From positions 171,015 through 235,014 of the forward strand of contig CALLFZ010000003.1 of NCBI GenBank assembly GCA_938010045.1: a DNA stretch of 64,000 bases. The letters run 5' to 3'. This document shows positions 1 through 8,626 of the stretch, piece by piece. The translations under genes were made by a program, and so were the position numbers. This DNA is from an uncultured bacterium (lineage in GTDB: Bacteria > Verrucomicrobiota > Kiritimatiellia > PWTM01). The notes beneath the pieces are model-generated. The model did not search any database and was not told where the DNA came from. It worked only from the letters and a program-made list of their open reading frames with translations. Positions within the stretch are counted from its first letter, which is position 1. Each line of letters opens with the position of its first letter.

Positions 1-1070
1 TCCGCGAACGCCGCTATCCCATTGCGGTGGGCCGTGGCCAGATCGAACAGCTCGGCGAGTGGTGGCGCCAGACGGAGCTGGGGCGGCGGGCGCTGGTCGT
101 GACCGATACGAATGTCGGCCCGCTGTACGGCCCCACGGTGCGCGCCCAGCTCGAGGCGATCGGCGTGGCCACCACGGTCGCCACGGTGCCGGCCGGCGAG
201 GCGTCGAAGACCATCGAGCGGTGGGCCCAGCTCCAGTATGCGGCGGTGGAGGCGGGGCTCGACCGCTCGTCCGTGATGTTGGCCCTCGGCGGCGGCGTCG
301 TGGGCGATCTGGCCGGCTTTGCCGCCGCAACCTTCTTGCGCGGCATCCGTATGGTGCAGGTGCCGACCACATTGCTGGCGATGGTGGATAGTTCCGTCGG
401 CGGCAAAACCGGCGTGGACCTCCGGTGCGGCAAGAATCTCGTCGGAGCGTTTCATCAGCCGTCACTCGTCGTGGCGGATCCCGACGTGTTGCGCACGCTG
501 CCCGCCCGCGAGTACCGCGCGGGCATGGCGGAGGTCATTAAGTACGGGGTGATCCTCGACGCGGCGCTTTTCGAGACGTTGGAGGCGGGCGCGGCGCGGC
601 TCACGGATCCCAGCTGGGCGGTCCTGGACGAGCTCATCGCGAACTGTTGCCGCTTGAAGGCGGAGGTGGTGGCGGCCGACGAGCGCGAAGGGGGTCTGCG
701 CGCGATTCTGAATTTTGGCCACACGCTCGGCCACGCGCTCGAGGCGGCCACCGGCTACGAAGGGTTCCTTCACGGCGAGGCCGTCGCCATCGGGATGGCG
801 TACGCCGCCGAACTCTCGGTGCGGATGGCCGGTCTTTCGCCTGTCGAGCGTGACCGACTGCTCAACGTGCTCCGGGCGGCGGGGCTGCCGATCCGGGCGT
901 CGGGGCTCGGCGTCGAGTGGGCGCACGTGATCGCGGCGATGTCGCTCGACAAGAAGGCGGCGGACCGCGTACCGCGGTTTGTGCTCGCCGAAGCGATCGG
1001 CCGGGTCCGGCATGGCGTTGAGATTCCGCCGGACGTGCTGAAGGAGGTCTGGGATGCCATCGCTGAGTGA
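1..1070 (+). CDS. aroB: 3-dehydroquinate synthase, 5' end outside window
   Basis: Converts DAHP to 3-dehydroquinate, the second step of the shikimate pathway, in the cytoplasm with NAD and a divalent metal. The reading frame is open from base 3, and its first visible residues (RERRYPIAVGRGQIEQLG) match the family's N-terminal strand, so the true start lies upstream; the GTG at 27 is internal. The NAD-binding GGGVVGDLAGF, the PTTLLAMVDSSVGGKTGV segment, KNLVGAFHQP and the late NFGHTLGHALE metal-site motif are all present. About 355 residues are visible, close to the usual 340-370. It overlaps the next gene by 17 bases and opens a chain of overlapping genes running to 6251. Confidence 0.95.
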   Translation, partial: RERRYPIAVGRGQIEQLGEWWRQTELGRRALVVTDTNVGPLYGPTVRAQLEAIGVATTVATVPAGEASKTIERWAQLQYAAVEAGLDRSSVMLALGGGVVGDLAGFAAATFLRGIRMVQVPTTLLAMVDSSVGGKTGVDLRCGKNLVGAFHQPSLVVADPDVLRTLPAREYRAGMAEVIKYGVILDAALFETLEAGAARLTDPSWAVLDELIANCCRLKAEVVAADEREGGLRAILNFGHTLGHALEAATGYEGFLHGEAVAIGMAYAAELSVRMAGLSPVERDRLLNVLRAAGLPIRASGLGVEWAHVIAAMSLDKKAADRVPRFVLAEAIGRVRHGVEIPPDVLKEVWDAIAE

Positions 1071-1701
1071 GACCGTGGTGCGCGATTGGCTCGAGCACCT
1101 GGGCTTCCTTGTCGCTCAGCCCCGCAAGTACCAGGTGGTGGCCCGGGCAAAACGTCCGGAGGAGGAGCCGGATTTGTTGGGTTGGAATCCGCTGGCCGCT
1201 GGGCCGGCGCCGGAACCGGGCGTCTGGAACGGAGTAGCGATGCGCCGGGTGAGAGCCGTGGCGGTCGGCGTCAAAGGCTGGTTCACCGAGCGTTTTGGCC
1301 CCTCCGCGTTCCAGGACTCCTCCGAGCTATTGCGGCTCGGCGCGCCGGAGGTGCGGCGCGCGGCGGCACGCCGGCTCGGGACGGAGGACGTCGTGGCGGT
1401 GATGTGCCTGCCCGCGCTGCCGGCCTCTTCCGAGCTGCGGCGTCAAACATTAGAGATTCTGGGCCGACACGGCATATCCGGTGTGGTGCTCTTCCGAACG
1501 GTACTCCTCGAGTTGGCGGCGGTCGCGGCGCGCCGGCTCGATTACGACCGATCCGACGCGCTTCAACTGCTGCGCATGGTGCGCGCGTCGGGCTTGCTGC
1601 GCGATGCGCAGCCGGAACTGTTCGCCTCGCGCGGCGCGCGGCGGCGGTCTGGCGGGCGCGCCCACCGCACCCCGCCTGGCACGGAGCAGGGCGGGCCGTG
1701 A
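1054..1701 (+). CDS. uncharacterised protein, possibly a degenerate nuclease fold
   Basis: I do not recognise this 215-residue protein. Its start lies inside aroB and its TGA overlaps the GTG of dprA, so it sits in a translationally coupled chain and is probably real. The N-terminal half contains EEEPDLLGW (Asp40) followed about 30 residues later by VAVGVKGW (Lys74). That order resembles the D...(D/E)xK layout of PD-(D/E)XK nucleases, but the acidic residue two before the lysine is Gly72, so an active nuclease is doubtful. The C-terminal half is Leu/Ala-rich and probably helical, ending in a basic Arg-rich tail. No signal peptide or membrane segment is evident. The neighbour dprA makes a DNA-related role possible, but this is inference only. 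Confidence 0.6.
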   Translation: MPSLSETVVRDWLEHLGFLVAQPRKYQVVARAKRPEEEPDLLGWNPLAAGPAPEPGVWNGVAMRRVRAVAVGVKGWFTERFGPSAFQDSSELLRLGAPEVRRAAARRLGTEDVVAVMCLPALPASSELRRQTLEILGRHGISGVVLFRTVLLELAAVAARRLDYDRSDALQLLRMVRASGLLRDAQPELFASRGARRRSGGRAHRTPPGTEQGGP

Positions 1702-2834
1702 CCGAACGCGAAGCGTACATCGCACTGAATCTCATCGGCCAGATCGGGCCGGTGCGCGCGCGCGCCCTCGCGGCCCGCCTCGGCTCGCTGGCGGCCATCT
1801 TCGAGGCGCCCGAACGGGATCTGTGTGCGGCCGACGGCATCGGGCCCGAGCTGGCCGCCCACGTCGCGCGCCGCCGCAGCGAGGTGGACCCCGCGGGCGA
1901 GGAGGACAAGGCCCGGCGGCTCGGCGCGCGGGTGGTGACTCCGGCCGATCCGGACTATCCCGAACCGCTGCGCACGATCCACGATCCGCCGCTCGCGCTC
2001 TATATCGTGGGCGATTGGACCCGCGCTGACCGGCACGCCATCGCGGTCGTCGGGTCGCGCCGGTGCACGCACTATGGCCGCGCAACGGCCGACCGGATCG
2101 CTGCGCAACTGGCTGGAGCCGGCGTCACGGTCGTCAGCGGGCTCGCGCGCGGCATTGACATGGCGGCCCACGAGGGCGCCCTGCGCGCGGACGGGCGCAC
2201 GATCGCGGTGCTCGGCGGCGCGGTGGACCGCCTCTATCCCGCCGAGGCGCGGCCGCTCGCCGACCGCATCGCGGCGCAGGGCGCGGTGATCTCGGAGTAC
2301 GCGCTCGGCCGCGAGCCGGACCGCACGACCTTCCCTTACCGCAACCGGGTGATCAGTGGCCTCTCGATGGGTGTCGTGATCGTCGAGGCCGACCGTCAGA
2401 GCGGCGCGATGATCACCGCCGCGCAGGCCCTCGAGCAAGGGCGGCTCGTCTTTGCGGTACCCGGCCGCGTGGACCAGCCAATGTCGCGCGGGCCGCACTC
2501 GTTGATCCGACAGGGCGCCCGGCTCGTCGAGGACGCGCGCGACGTGCTCGAAGAGTTCGAGTACCTGTTCCCGCGCGGCGCGACCGCCGCTCCCGCGCCC
2601 GCCGGCGACGGCGCCCCGGCCGCGTTTTCATTCAGCGACGACGAGGCGCGCATCGTCGCGGCGCTGAGCGAGGGCGAGCTCGACGCCGACACGCTCGCCC
2701 GTCGCGCAGGCCTTCCGCCGGCGAAGCTCGGCGCGCTGCTGGTCGGATTGGAAATCAAACGCGTCGTGCGTATGCTGCCCGGCCGTCTTGTCGCGCTGAC
2801 GATCCAACCCCACCGGGACGAACTGGCCAAATGA
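1698..2834 (+). CDS. dprA: DNA-processing protein DprA
   Basis: DprA binds incoming single-stranded DNA in natural transformation and loads RecA. The 378-residue protein has an N-terminal helix-hairpin-helix region (about residues 8-60), then the Rossmann-like core with VVGSRRCTHYG, VSGLARGIDMAAHEGAL, TIAVLGGAVDRLYP and FPYRNRVISGLS. The segment SGAMITAAQALEQGR is also typical. A C-terminal winged helix follows (about 310-370). I chose GTG 1698 because it forms a GTGA overlap with the preceding stop and begins right at the HhH domain; upstream extension would only read through the previous gene. The stop overlaps topA as ATGA. No other competence genes are in the window. Confidence 0.94.
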   Translation: MTEREAYIALNLIGQIGPVRARALAARLGSLAAIFEAPERDLCAADGIGPELAAHVARRRSEVDPAGEEDKARRLGARVVTPADPDYPEPLRTIHDPPLALYIVGDWTRADRHAIAVVGSRRCTHYGRATADRIAAQLAGAGVTVVSGLARGIDMAAHEGALRADGRTIAVLGGAVDRLYPAEARPLADRIAAQGAVISEYALGREPDRTTFPYRNRVISGLSMGVVIVEADRQSGAMITAAQALEQGRLVFAVPGRVDQPMSRGPHSLIRQGARLVEDARDVLEEFEYLFPRGATAAPAPAGDGAPAAFSFSDDEARIVAALSEGELDADTLARRAGLPPAKLGALLVGLEIKRVVRMLPGRLVALTIQPHRDELAK

Positions 2835-5395
2835 ATCAAACTCTTCTCATCGTCGAGTCGCCCGCAAAGGCGCGGACGCTCTCGCGGTTGCTTGGCCGCG
2901 GGGTGACTGTGCGCGCCTCGATGGGGCACGTCCGGGATCTGCCCAAAACGGAATTCGGTGTGGACATCGAGGGCGGCTTCCGGCCGAAGTATGTGGTGAT
3001 TCCCTCCCGCGCGAAGATCGTGCGCGAACTCAAGGCCGCCGCGAAATCGGCCTCGACAGTCGTGCTCGCGCCCGATCCCGACCGCGAAGGCGAAGCGATC
3101 GCCTGGCACTTGCGCGAGGTGCTCGGCTCCGGCTCGAAGGGACCGGAGTTCGTTCGCGTCAGCTACCACGAGATCACCGAGCGCGCGATCCGGCAGGCGC
3201 TCGCGGCGCCGCGCGACATTGACATGGCGATGGTCAACGCCCAGCAGGCCCGCCGCATTCTCGACCGCATCGTCGGGTACCGCGTGAGCCCCTTTCTGCG
3301 CCGTCGAATCGCGGGGGCCGCCAGCGCGGGTCGCGTACAGACTGCGGCGCTGCGTCTCGTCTGCGACCGCGAGAAAGAAATCCTGAACTTTCGCCCGGAG
3401 GAGTTCTGGGTCATCGGCGTTCGCGCCGCGAAACAGGTCGAGCCCCGCGCGCTGTTCGTGGCGCGGCTCGCGAAGATCGCCGGCAAAACGCCGAACCTCC
3501 GCACCGCCGAGGAGGCCGAGGCGGTGCGGCGCGAGCTCGACGATCGCCCGCTGCGCGTCGCGAAGATCGAGCGTAAGACGGTCGAGCGCCGCGCGCCTCC
3601 CCCCTTTGTGACCAGCACGCTGCAGCAGGCCGCCAGCCGCGAGCTGGGGTTCTCGCCCTCCCGCACGATGCGAATCGCGCAGACGCTCTATGAGGGGGTG
3701 GACCTCGGCGACGGCCCCGTCGGCCTGATCACGTACATGCGGACCGACTCGGTCGCGATCGCGGCCGAGGCGCGCGACGCCTGCCGCCGTTTCATCGCCG
3801 AACGCTACGGCGCCGAGTACGTACCCGCAACGCCGAATGTGTTCCGGAGCAAGGCGCACGCGCAGGAGGCCCACGAGGCGATCCGCCCGACAGATGTCAC
3901 TCGCACGCCCGAGTCGGTCGCGTCGCATCTAAAACCCGACGAGCGCCGGCTGTACGAGCTGATCTGGCGCCGCTTCGTTGCCTGCCAGATGGCGCCGGCA
4001 CGGCTGGCGCAGGTACAGGTGGAGATCGAGGCCGTGCCGCCGGCCGCCGGCCGCTCCATCATCTTCCGGGCGTCGTCGTCGTCGGTCGAGTTTCCGGGCT
4101 ATTTAGCCGCCGCGGGAACGGAGGCCGTAGCGGCGCCGACGCCCGCCGCGGAGGGCGAGGAGGAGGGCGAGGAGGCGCAGTCGTTGCCGCCGCTCGAGGA
4201 GGGCGAGCCGCTGGACCGCGTCGGGGACTGGCTGGCCGAACAGAAGTTCACGAAGCCGCCGCGGCGCTATTCGGATGCGACGCTCGTGCGCGCCATGGAG
4301 GAGCGTGGCATCGGCCGGCCCAGCACCTACGCCTCGACTGTCCAATTGCTCTACGACCGACGTTACGTGCGGCGCGAGAAGCGCTCGATCGCGCCGACCG
4401 AGCTCGGCATGGCGGTCAACGACTATCTCGCCGAGCGGCTGCCCGAACTATTTGATATTGGATTCACCGCGGCGATGGAGGAGCGGCTCGACGAGGTCGA
4501 GGAAGGCCGCGTGGACTGGCGGGATATGCTCGGGCGTTTCCACGAGCGATTTCAGACATGGCTCAGCGCCGCACGGGGTGCCGACCCACATCCCGACGCG
4601 ACACGCCGGGTGCTGGATCTGCTCGGCCGCGTGAAGGAGTGGATTCCGCCGCGCCAGCCGGGCCGCCGCGCGTTTGATGAACGCAAGTTTGTCGCATCGC
4701 TGCGCCGCCACCTCGACGAGGGGGGTACGCTCACCGAGCGCCAGGCCAGCGTCCTGCGACGCATCGCGTGGACCTACGCAGACCAGGTACCCGAGCTGGC
4801 CGCGTTGCTCAACGAGCTTGGCTGGCCCTCGCCCGCCGCCGAGCCCGCGCCCGCCAGCTCGGCCGATCAAGAGCGCGCCCGGCAGATCTTCGCCGCGCTC
4901 GAGAAGGTCACCTACGAGCCGGCGCGCCGCGTTCGCGGTCGTTCGTACGACGATGCGAAATTCGTCACCTCGTTGAAACGCCAGGTCGAACGCGGGCGGC
5001 CGCTGAGCGCCCGCCAGCTCCAGGCGCTCGCGCAGGTCGCCCGCCGCTATGGGGTGGTCGCTGCCGACCACGCGCCCCCGACGGCCGCTCCCGACGACGC
5101 GCGCGCCGAAGCACCCCCAACGGCCGAGGAACGCGCGAAACTACTCGCTCTGCTCGAGGCCGGACGCACGATCCGCGATTGGAAGGCGCCCGTCGAGCGT
5201 CGCGGCCGCACCTGGGATGACCGCGCGTTTTTCGAGTCGCTCGACCGTCAGTTCCGGGAGAAGCAGAGGCTCACCCCGCGCCAGCTGGCCGCGCTGCGCA
5301 AACTGCTCGCACGCTACGGGCGGCAGCCGCATGGCGAGGCCGCCGATGCGCCGCCGCCCGGAGAGCCGAAGGAGCGGCCGGCGCGCGATGATTGA
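2831..5395 (+). CDS. topA: DNA topoisomerase I with three novel C-terminal repeats
   Basis: Type IA topoisomerase that relaxes negative supercoils through a 5'-phosphotyrosine intermediate. The Toprim domain is at the N terminus (IVESPAKA, then APDPDREGEAIAWHL), and the catalytic tyrosine is Tyr302 in GLITYMRTDSV. The enzyme core ends near residue 580. The usual C-terminal CxxC zinc ribbons are absent. In their place are three related units of about 60-75 residues at roughly 595-670, 680-741 and 764-834. Each has the pattern D(D/E)xxF..SL.RQ.....L(T/S).RQ..AL..(I/V/L)A.RY, and they are joined by Pro/Ala-rich linkers. A Glu-rich insertion lies near 435-455. The start forms ATGA with dprA. Confidence 0.96.
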   Translation: MNQTLLIVESPAKARTLSRLLGRGVTVRASMGHVRDLPKTEFGVDIEGGFRPKYVVIPSRAKIVRELKAAAKSASTVVLAPDPDREGEAIAWHLREVLGSGSKGPEFVRVSYHEITERAIRQALAAPRDIDMAMVNAQQARRILDRIVGYRVSPFLRRRIAGAASAGRVQTAALRLVCDREKEILNFRPEEFWVIGVRAAKQVEPRALFVARLAKIAGKTPNLRTAEEAEAVRRELDDRPLRVAKIERKTVERRAPPPFVTSTLQQAASRELGFSPSRTMRIAQTLYEGVDLGDGPVGLITYMRTDSVAIAAEARDACRRFIAERYGAEYVPATPNVFRSKAHAQEAHEAIRPTDVTRTPESVASHLKPDERRLYELIWRRFVACQMAPARLAQVQVEIEAVPPAAGRSIIFRASSSSVEFPGYLAAAGTEAVAAPTPAAEGEEEGEEAQSLPPLEEGEPLDRVGDWLAEQKFTKPPRRYSDATLVRAMEERGIGRPSTYASTVQLLYDRRYVRREKRSIAPTELGMAVNDYLAERLPELFDIGFTAAMEERLDEVEEGRVDWRDMLGRFHERFQTWLSAARGADPHPDATRRVLDLLGRVKEWIPPRQPGRRAFDERKFVASLRRHLDEGGTLTERQASVLRRIAWTYADQVPELAALLNELGWPSPAAEPAPASSADQERARQIFAALEKVTYEPARRVRGRSYDDAKFVTSLKRQVERGRPLSARQLQALAQVARRYGVVAADHAPPTAAPDDARAEAPPTAEERAKLLALLEAGRTIRDWKAPVERRGRTWDDRAFFESLDRQFREKQRLTPRQLAALRKLLARYGRQPHGEAADAPPPGEPKERPARDD

Positions 5396-6251
5396 CCTGC
5401 ACGTTCATTCGACGTTCTCCGACGGGCAGCATGCGCCGGAGGAGCTCGTCGCCGCCGCCGCTGCCGCAGGTCTCCGCGCAATCGCGCTGACCGACCACGA
5501 CACGATTGCGGGATGGCCCAGCTTCGAAGCGGCAGCGGCCGTCGGCGCGCGCGTGCGGGCCGTCCGCGGTGTGGAGGTGAGCGCCGCCCACTCCGACGGG
5601 CCACTCCACCTGCTCGGCTATCTCTTCGACGGCGCCCACGACGAATTGTGCGCGATGCTCGAGCGGCTCCAGCGCGGCCGCGAGGATCGCAATCGGCGCA
5701 TCGCGGAGCGCCTCGCCGCCGTCGGCGCACCCGTGAGCCTCGATGACGTGCGCGCCCTCCACGGCGAGGGCGGTCAAATCGGCCGCGTGCACTTCGCGCG
5801 CGCACTCGTCGCGGCCGGTCGCGTCGCCACGCCGCAAGAAGCGTTCGACCGCTGGCTCGCCCGCGGACGCCCGGCCTACTGCGAGCGGTTCCGCTTCTCG
5901 GCCGCCCAGGTGATTCGGACGGTTCACAACGCCGGCGGACTCGTTGTGCTGGCGCACCCGGGGCTCCTCCGTGTCCCCGAGCGACGGCTCGAGCGCATCG
6001 TGCGCGATCTGGTGACCTGCGGCCTAGACGGCATCGAGGCCATTCACACCCGTCATACGGCCGAGCAGATCGCGCGATTCGTGCAGCTCGCCGCGCGGTA
6101 CGGTCTGGTGGCGACGGGCGGCTCGGACTACCACGGGCCGGACGGCAGCAGCGCGCCGCTCGGGGGTACGCTGGGCGGGGTGCAGGTGCCCGACGAGGTG
6201 CTCACCGCGCTCGATGCGCGGCGCGCGCGGCTCAGCGCCCGGTCACCGTAG
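5388..6251 (+). CDS. PHP-domain phosphoesterase, YciV/RNase AM-like
   Basis: A 287-residue member of the PHP family of metal-dependent phosphoesterases, whose relatives dephosphorylate 3',5'-nucleoside bisphosphates or trim RNA 5' ends. The metal-site motifs are HVHSTFSDG at the very N terminus, ALTDHDT, a VLAHPG segment (near residue 190) and a terminal GGSDYHGPDG. ATG 5388 lies 8 bases inside topA and puts the first metal motif at residues 4-12, as in the family. It is the last gene of the overlapping aroB-topA chain, and its 3' end overlaps the opposite-strand gene by 20 bases. The exact substrate cannot be read from sequence. Confidence 0.85.
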   Translation: MIDLHVHSTFSDGQHAPEELVAAAAAAGLRAIALTDHDTIAGWPSFEAAAAVGARVRAVRGVEVSAAHSDGPLHLLGYLFDGAHDELCAMLERLQRGREDRNRRIAERLAAVGAPVSLDDVRALHGEGGQIGRVHFARALVAAGRVATPQEAFDRWLARGRPAYCERFRFSAAQVIRTVHNAGGLVVLAHPGLLRVPERRLERIVRDLVTCGLDGIEAIHTRHTAEQIARFVQLAARYGLVATGGSDYHGPDGSSAPLGGTLGGVQVPDEVLTALDARRARLSARSP

Positions 6252-7188
6252 ACGGTGCCGCTCCGGCGGCGAGGTTGGTTGCCATCGGCCCGATGTACTG
6301 CGTCGCGACGACGACGTCATCGAACCAGACCGTCTGCCGCTCGGGCCAGTGCGCGCGCGTCGGGTCGGAGTCGTCCATACCGTAGTGTTGCAGCCAAAGG
6401 CAATTGATCTTCAACTCCGGCGAGAGGCGCCAGCGAAGTCCCTTGAACTCCGCGATGCGGCGTCCCTCCAGCCACATGGCCTGTCGGCCGTCCGCGCGGT
6501 CGGGCGCGGAATTGGCCTCGATCATGAACTCCCAGCACTGCCAGCGATCCAGCGCCGGCACGACGCGGTTCGGGCTCGCTGCCGTCCCACGCCCGGGGCC
6601 CGGCGGAAAAAACAGGTTGCCATAGTAGCGGCCGGTCTTCTGGTCGAGCTCCATGTCGAGAAAGTACGTGTACATGGCCAGCTCGCCCGGCGGCGGATTC
6701 CGCCCCCACGCGAACCAAGGCTCCATGCCCGAGCAGAACCACGTTCCGTCGGGGCGTTGACCCGCCTTGCCGAAGGCGGACCACCGGTTGGCCGGTGAGT
6801 TCGCGAGCAGCGTGACGAAATGGTGCAGATAGCGGTACTCGGGCGAGAACCGCACATAGAACCGGACGAACACTCGGTCGGCACCGCGGAACCACTTTTT
6901 CGCGTCTTGGCCGGTGGTACGGCCGCGAATCATCGTCATTTCGGCGCAGCGGCGCCCGCTGTGGGGGCGAACGTCCGTGATGTTGATTTGGCCGCGCACA
7001 TGGTCCCAACGCTCGAGCGTGCCGGTTTCGAAGTCCTCCACGAAGATCACCGCGGGATGGTTTCGAAGGCCGTCATCGCCCGGATAACGCGCGGCCATGC
7101 CCGTGGTCGGTTCGGTGGCGATCACGGTGGCCGCAAGCACGCTGGTGCCGGCGACGGTGCCGGCCGCCCATGCTGGGAAGAATGTCAC
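6232..7188 (-). CDS. secreted protein, probable polysaccharide lyase/lectin-like fold
   Basis: Predicted exported protein of 318 residues. I place the start at GTG 7188, just after the ThuA gene ends, because it begins a hydrophobic leader (AWAAGTVAGTSVLAATVIA) with a likely cleavage site. An upstream start would only overlap ThuA. The mature part opens with VIFVEDFETGTLERWDHV and is rich in Trp, Tyr and Arg (KKWFRGADRVFVRFYVRF, WLQHYGMDDSD, VWFDDVVVATQYIGP). That pattern is common in concanavalin-like beta-jelly-roll proteins and some polysaccharide lyases of PVC bacteria. I cannot assign a family or substrate. It lies 46 bases downstream of the ThuA gene, so the two are probably co-transcribed. 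Confidence 0.6.
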   Translation of the reverse strand: MTFFPAWAAGTVAGTSVLAATVIATEPTTGMAARYPGDDGLRNHPAVIFVEDFETGTLERWDHVRGQINITDVRPHSGRRCAEMTMIRGRTTGQDAKKWFRGADRVFVRFYVRFSPEYRYLHHFVTLLANSPANRWSAFGKAGQRPDGTWFCSGMEPWFAWGRNPPPGELAMYTYFLDMELDQKTGRYYGNLFFPPGPGRGTAASPNRVVPALDRWQCWEFMIEANSAPDRADGRQAMWLEGRRIAEFKGLRWRLSPELKINCLWLQHYGMDDSDPTRAHWPERQTVWFDDVVVATQYIGPMATNLAAGAAPSTVTGR

Positions 7189-7234
7189 AGCAGGGTGTCC
7201 AATCCTTGGACGGCGGCCCCGCGAGAACGCGTCT

Positions 7235-7981
7235 TCACGGCGCCGCGTCGCGCCGCGCAGCCCAGAGGATCGCCCGCCCGACGAGCGCCCGGAAAGCGGG
7301 ATGAGAGTACGCCGTCTCACCATGACCGAGCTGGATGTAGACGACACGCCCGCGGTCCTCCTCGCGCACCCACGCGATCTGCGGGCTCGCGTTCGGGTGG
7401 GTGGTGGTGAGGAGCACGCGCACATCCGGCGCCACCCAGAGGCCGCCGTAGGTCTCGTCGTGAATTACGAAGTCCTCTAGCCCGCGGGTAATCGGGTGCT
7501 CGCGGTCGGCGATGTGGACCGGCACCTGCTCGCCGTGCGAAAAGGTGGATCGGGGGACGTCGCGGCCATCGATCGCCTCGGCTTTGAGCAGATACTTGCC
7601 GCCGATCAGCCGCGCATAGTCCGGGACGTCGGGGTGGGCGGCGATGGAGTGGTGAAGGGCGACGAGTCCAACGCCGCCCGCGATCAGATCGCGAAACGCG
7701 CGCACCTGTTCCGCGGTGCCCGCGCGGGCCATGTCGTAGCGTACAATCACATCGAACTCGCGATGGAGGCCGGGCTTGAGGCGTTCGAGGGCCTCAGGCA
7801 GGCGGGCGATCTCGAGCTGAATGCCCGGCAGCGTGCGCATCGTCTCGAAGAACGCATTGGTTCGAAAACCGTGTCCGCCGTACAGCAGCAGCGCCCGGAC
7901 CGGCTCCGCGCCGTCCGCCGGCAACGCCGCCAGCAGCATTCCCGCCACCACGCTCCCGACGCCAACTCCTCGTCGCTTCAT
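7235..7981 (-). CDS. secreted ThuA-like domain protein
   Basis: A 248-residue exported protein with the ThuA-like class I glutamine-amidotransferase fold, a family often found in carbohydrate-use loci of PVC bacteria. The start is decided by a strong Shine-Dalgarno (GGAGGT, 6 bases upstream) and an immediate signal peptide (MKRRGVGVGSVVAGMLLAAL...ADGAEP). Longer starts lack both. Visible motifs are ALLLYGGHGFRTNAFFE, FDVIVRYDM, GVGLVALHHSIAAHPDVPDY and GRVVYIQLGHGETAYSHPAF. No catalytic Cys is visible in the nucleophile-elbow position, which is usual for ThuA proteins. It heads a two-gene minus-strand unit with the putative polysaccharide-active protein. Confidence 0.85.
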   Translation of the reverse strand: MKRRGVGVGSVVAGMLLAALPADGAEPVRALLLYGGHGFRTNAFFETMRTLPGIQLEIARLPEALERLKPGLHREFDVIVRYDMARAGTAEQVRAFRDLIAGGVGLVALHHSIAAHPDVPDYARLIGGKYLLKAEAIDGRDVPRSTFSHGEQVPVHIADREHPITRGLEDFVIHDETYGGLWVAPDVRVLLTTTHPNASPQIAWVREEDRGRVVYIQLGHGETAYSHPAFRALVGRAILWAARRDAAP

Positions 7982-8182
7982 CGGCGACCTCCGATAAGGG
8001 ATGCCCGCGGAGATATTGCGACGCGGTGCCAGGTTGTTCAACTCAACTTGTCAACCCCTCCTCGGAACGTCGGGTCATCGGATCCGCGAAATGCGCGGCG
8101 TTCACTGGCGGATCGCCGGCATGGTTGCGGACGTGGGCCGCCCCGTGCGCCGCCGCGGATCGCGGACGGAGGGATGGGGCGG

Positions 8183-8188
8183 TATAGT
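8183..8188 (+). promoter_or_regulatory. candidate -10 element for the ACT-domain gene
   Basis: TATAGT in the context GCGGTATAGTGC, 20 bases before the preferred start of the ACT gene. No convincing -35 is visible. The same GGTATAGTGC occurs at 58981-58990 in front of aceE, which raises its credibility slightly. Confidence 0.3.
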
Positions 8189-8208
8189 GCCGGCGGGAGA
8201 TGAGCGGA

Positions 8209-8613
8209 ATGAGCGGAAGAGCGGCAAAGGTCGAACCAGCGGTTCAGATCTCGGTGTTTGTTGAGAATCGACCGGGCGAATTGGCGGCGATCGCCGCCGA
8301 ACTGGGCGCGCGGGGTATCAACATCCTCGCGCTCTGTCTCGCCGAGGGTATCGAGCACGGCTATGTGCGGCTGGTGGTGGATCGTCCGGAGGAGGCCGTC
8401 GCGGTGCTTACGGAGCGGCGGCACATGTTCTTCACGCGGGAAGTTGGCCTTGTGGAGCTTGAGCACCAGCCCGGCCGCCTTGGCGAACGGCTCGGCGAAT
8501 GGGGCCGGCAGGGTCGGAACGTGGAATACGCGTACACCGGCGTGACGGCGGAGGGGCGACCCTTCGTGGTTGTAAAGCTCGAGTCGCCGACTGAAGGTGC
8601 TGCGGCTCGCTGA
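8209..8613 (+). CDS. tandem ACT-domain protein
   Basis: A 134-residue protein made of two ACT-like halves: QISVFVENRPGELAAIAAEL near the N terminus and VGLVELEHQPGRLGERLGEW in the middle. ACT pairs usually bind amino acids and regulate enzymes. This stand-alone type is often coupled with phenylacetate-CoA ligases elsewhere, but none is here. Two in-frame ATGs exist at 8200 and 8209; GGGAG at 8195-8199 is well spaced for 8209 and abuts 8200, so I prefer 8209. It sits just upstream of fmt with 13 bases between stop and start and probably shares its transcript. The ligand is unknown. Confidence 0.85.
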   Translation: MSGRAAKVEPAVQISVFVENRPGELAAIAAELGARGINILALCLAEGIEHGYVRLVVDRPEEAVAVLTERRHMFFTREVGLVELEHQPGRLGERLGEWGRQGRNVEYAYTGVTAEGRPFVVVKLESPTEGAAAR

Positions 8614-8626
8614 GGGGGGCGGACGG

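Noticed and set aside
2396..3928. Long minus-strand open frame (510 codons) opposite dprA and topA
   Set aside because: Antisense to two certain genes, with no motifs and a high-GC composition that opens frames by chance. The same applies to the long frames at 32762-34918 (-), 37785-39323 (-), 54668-56173 (+) and 9847-11364 (+).
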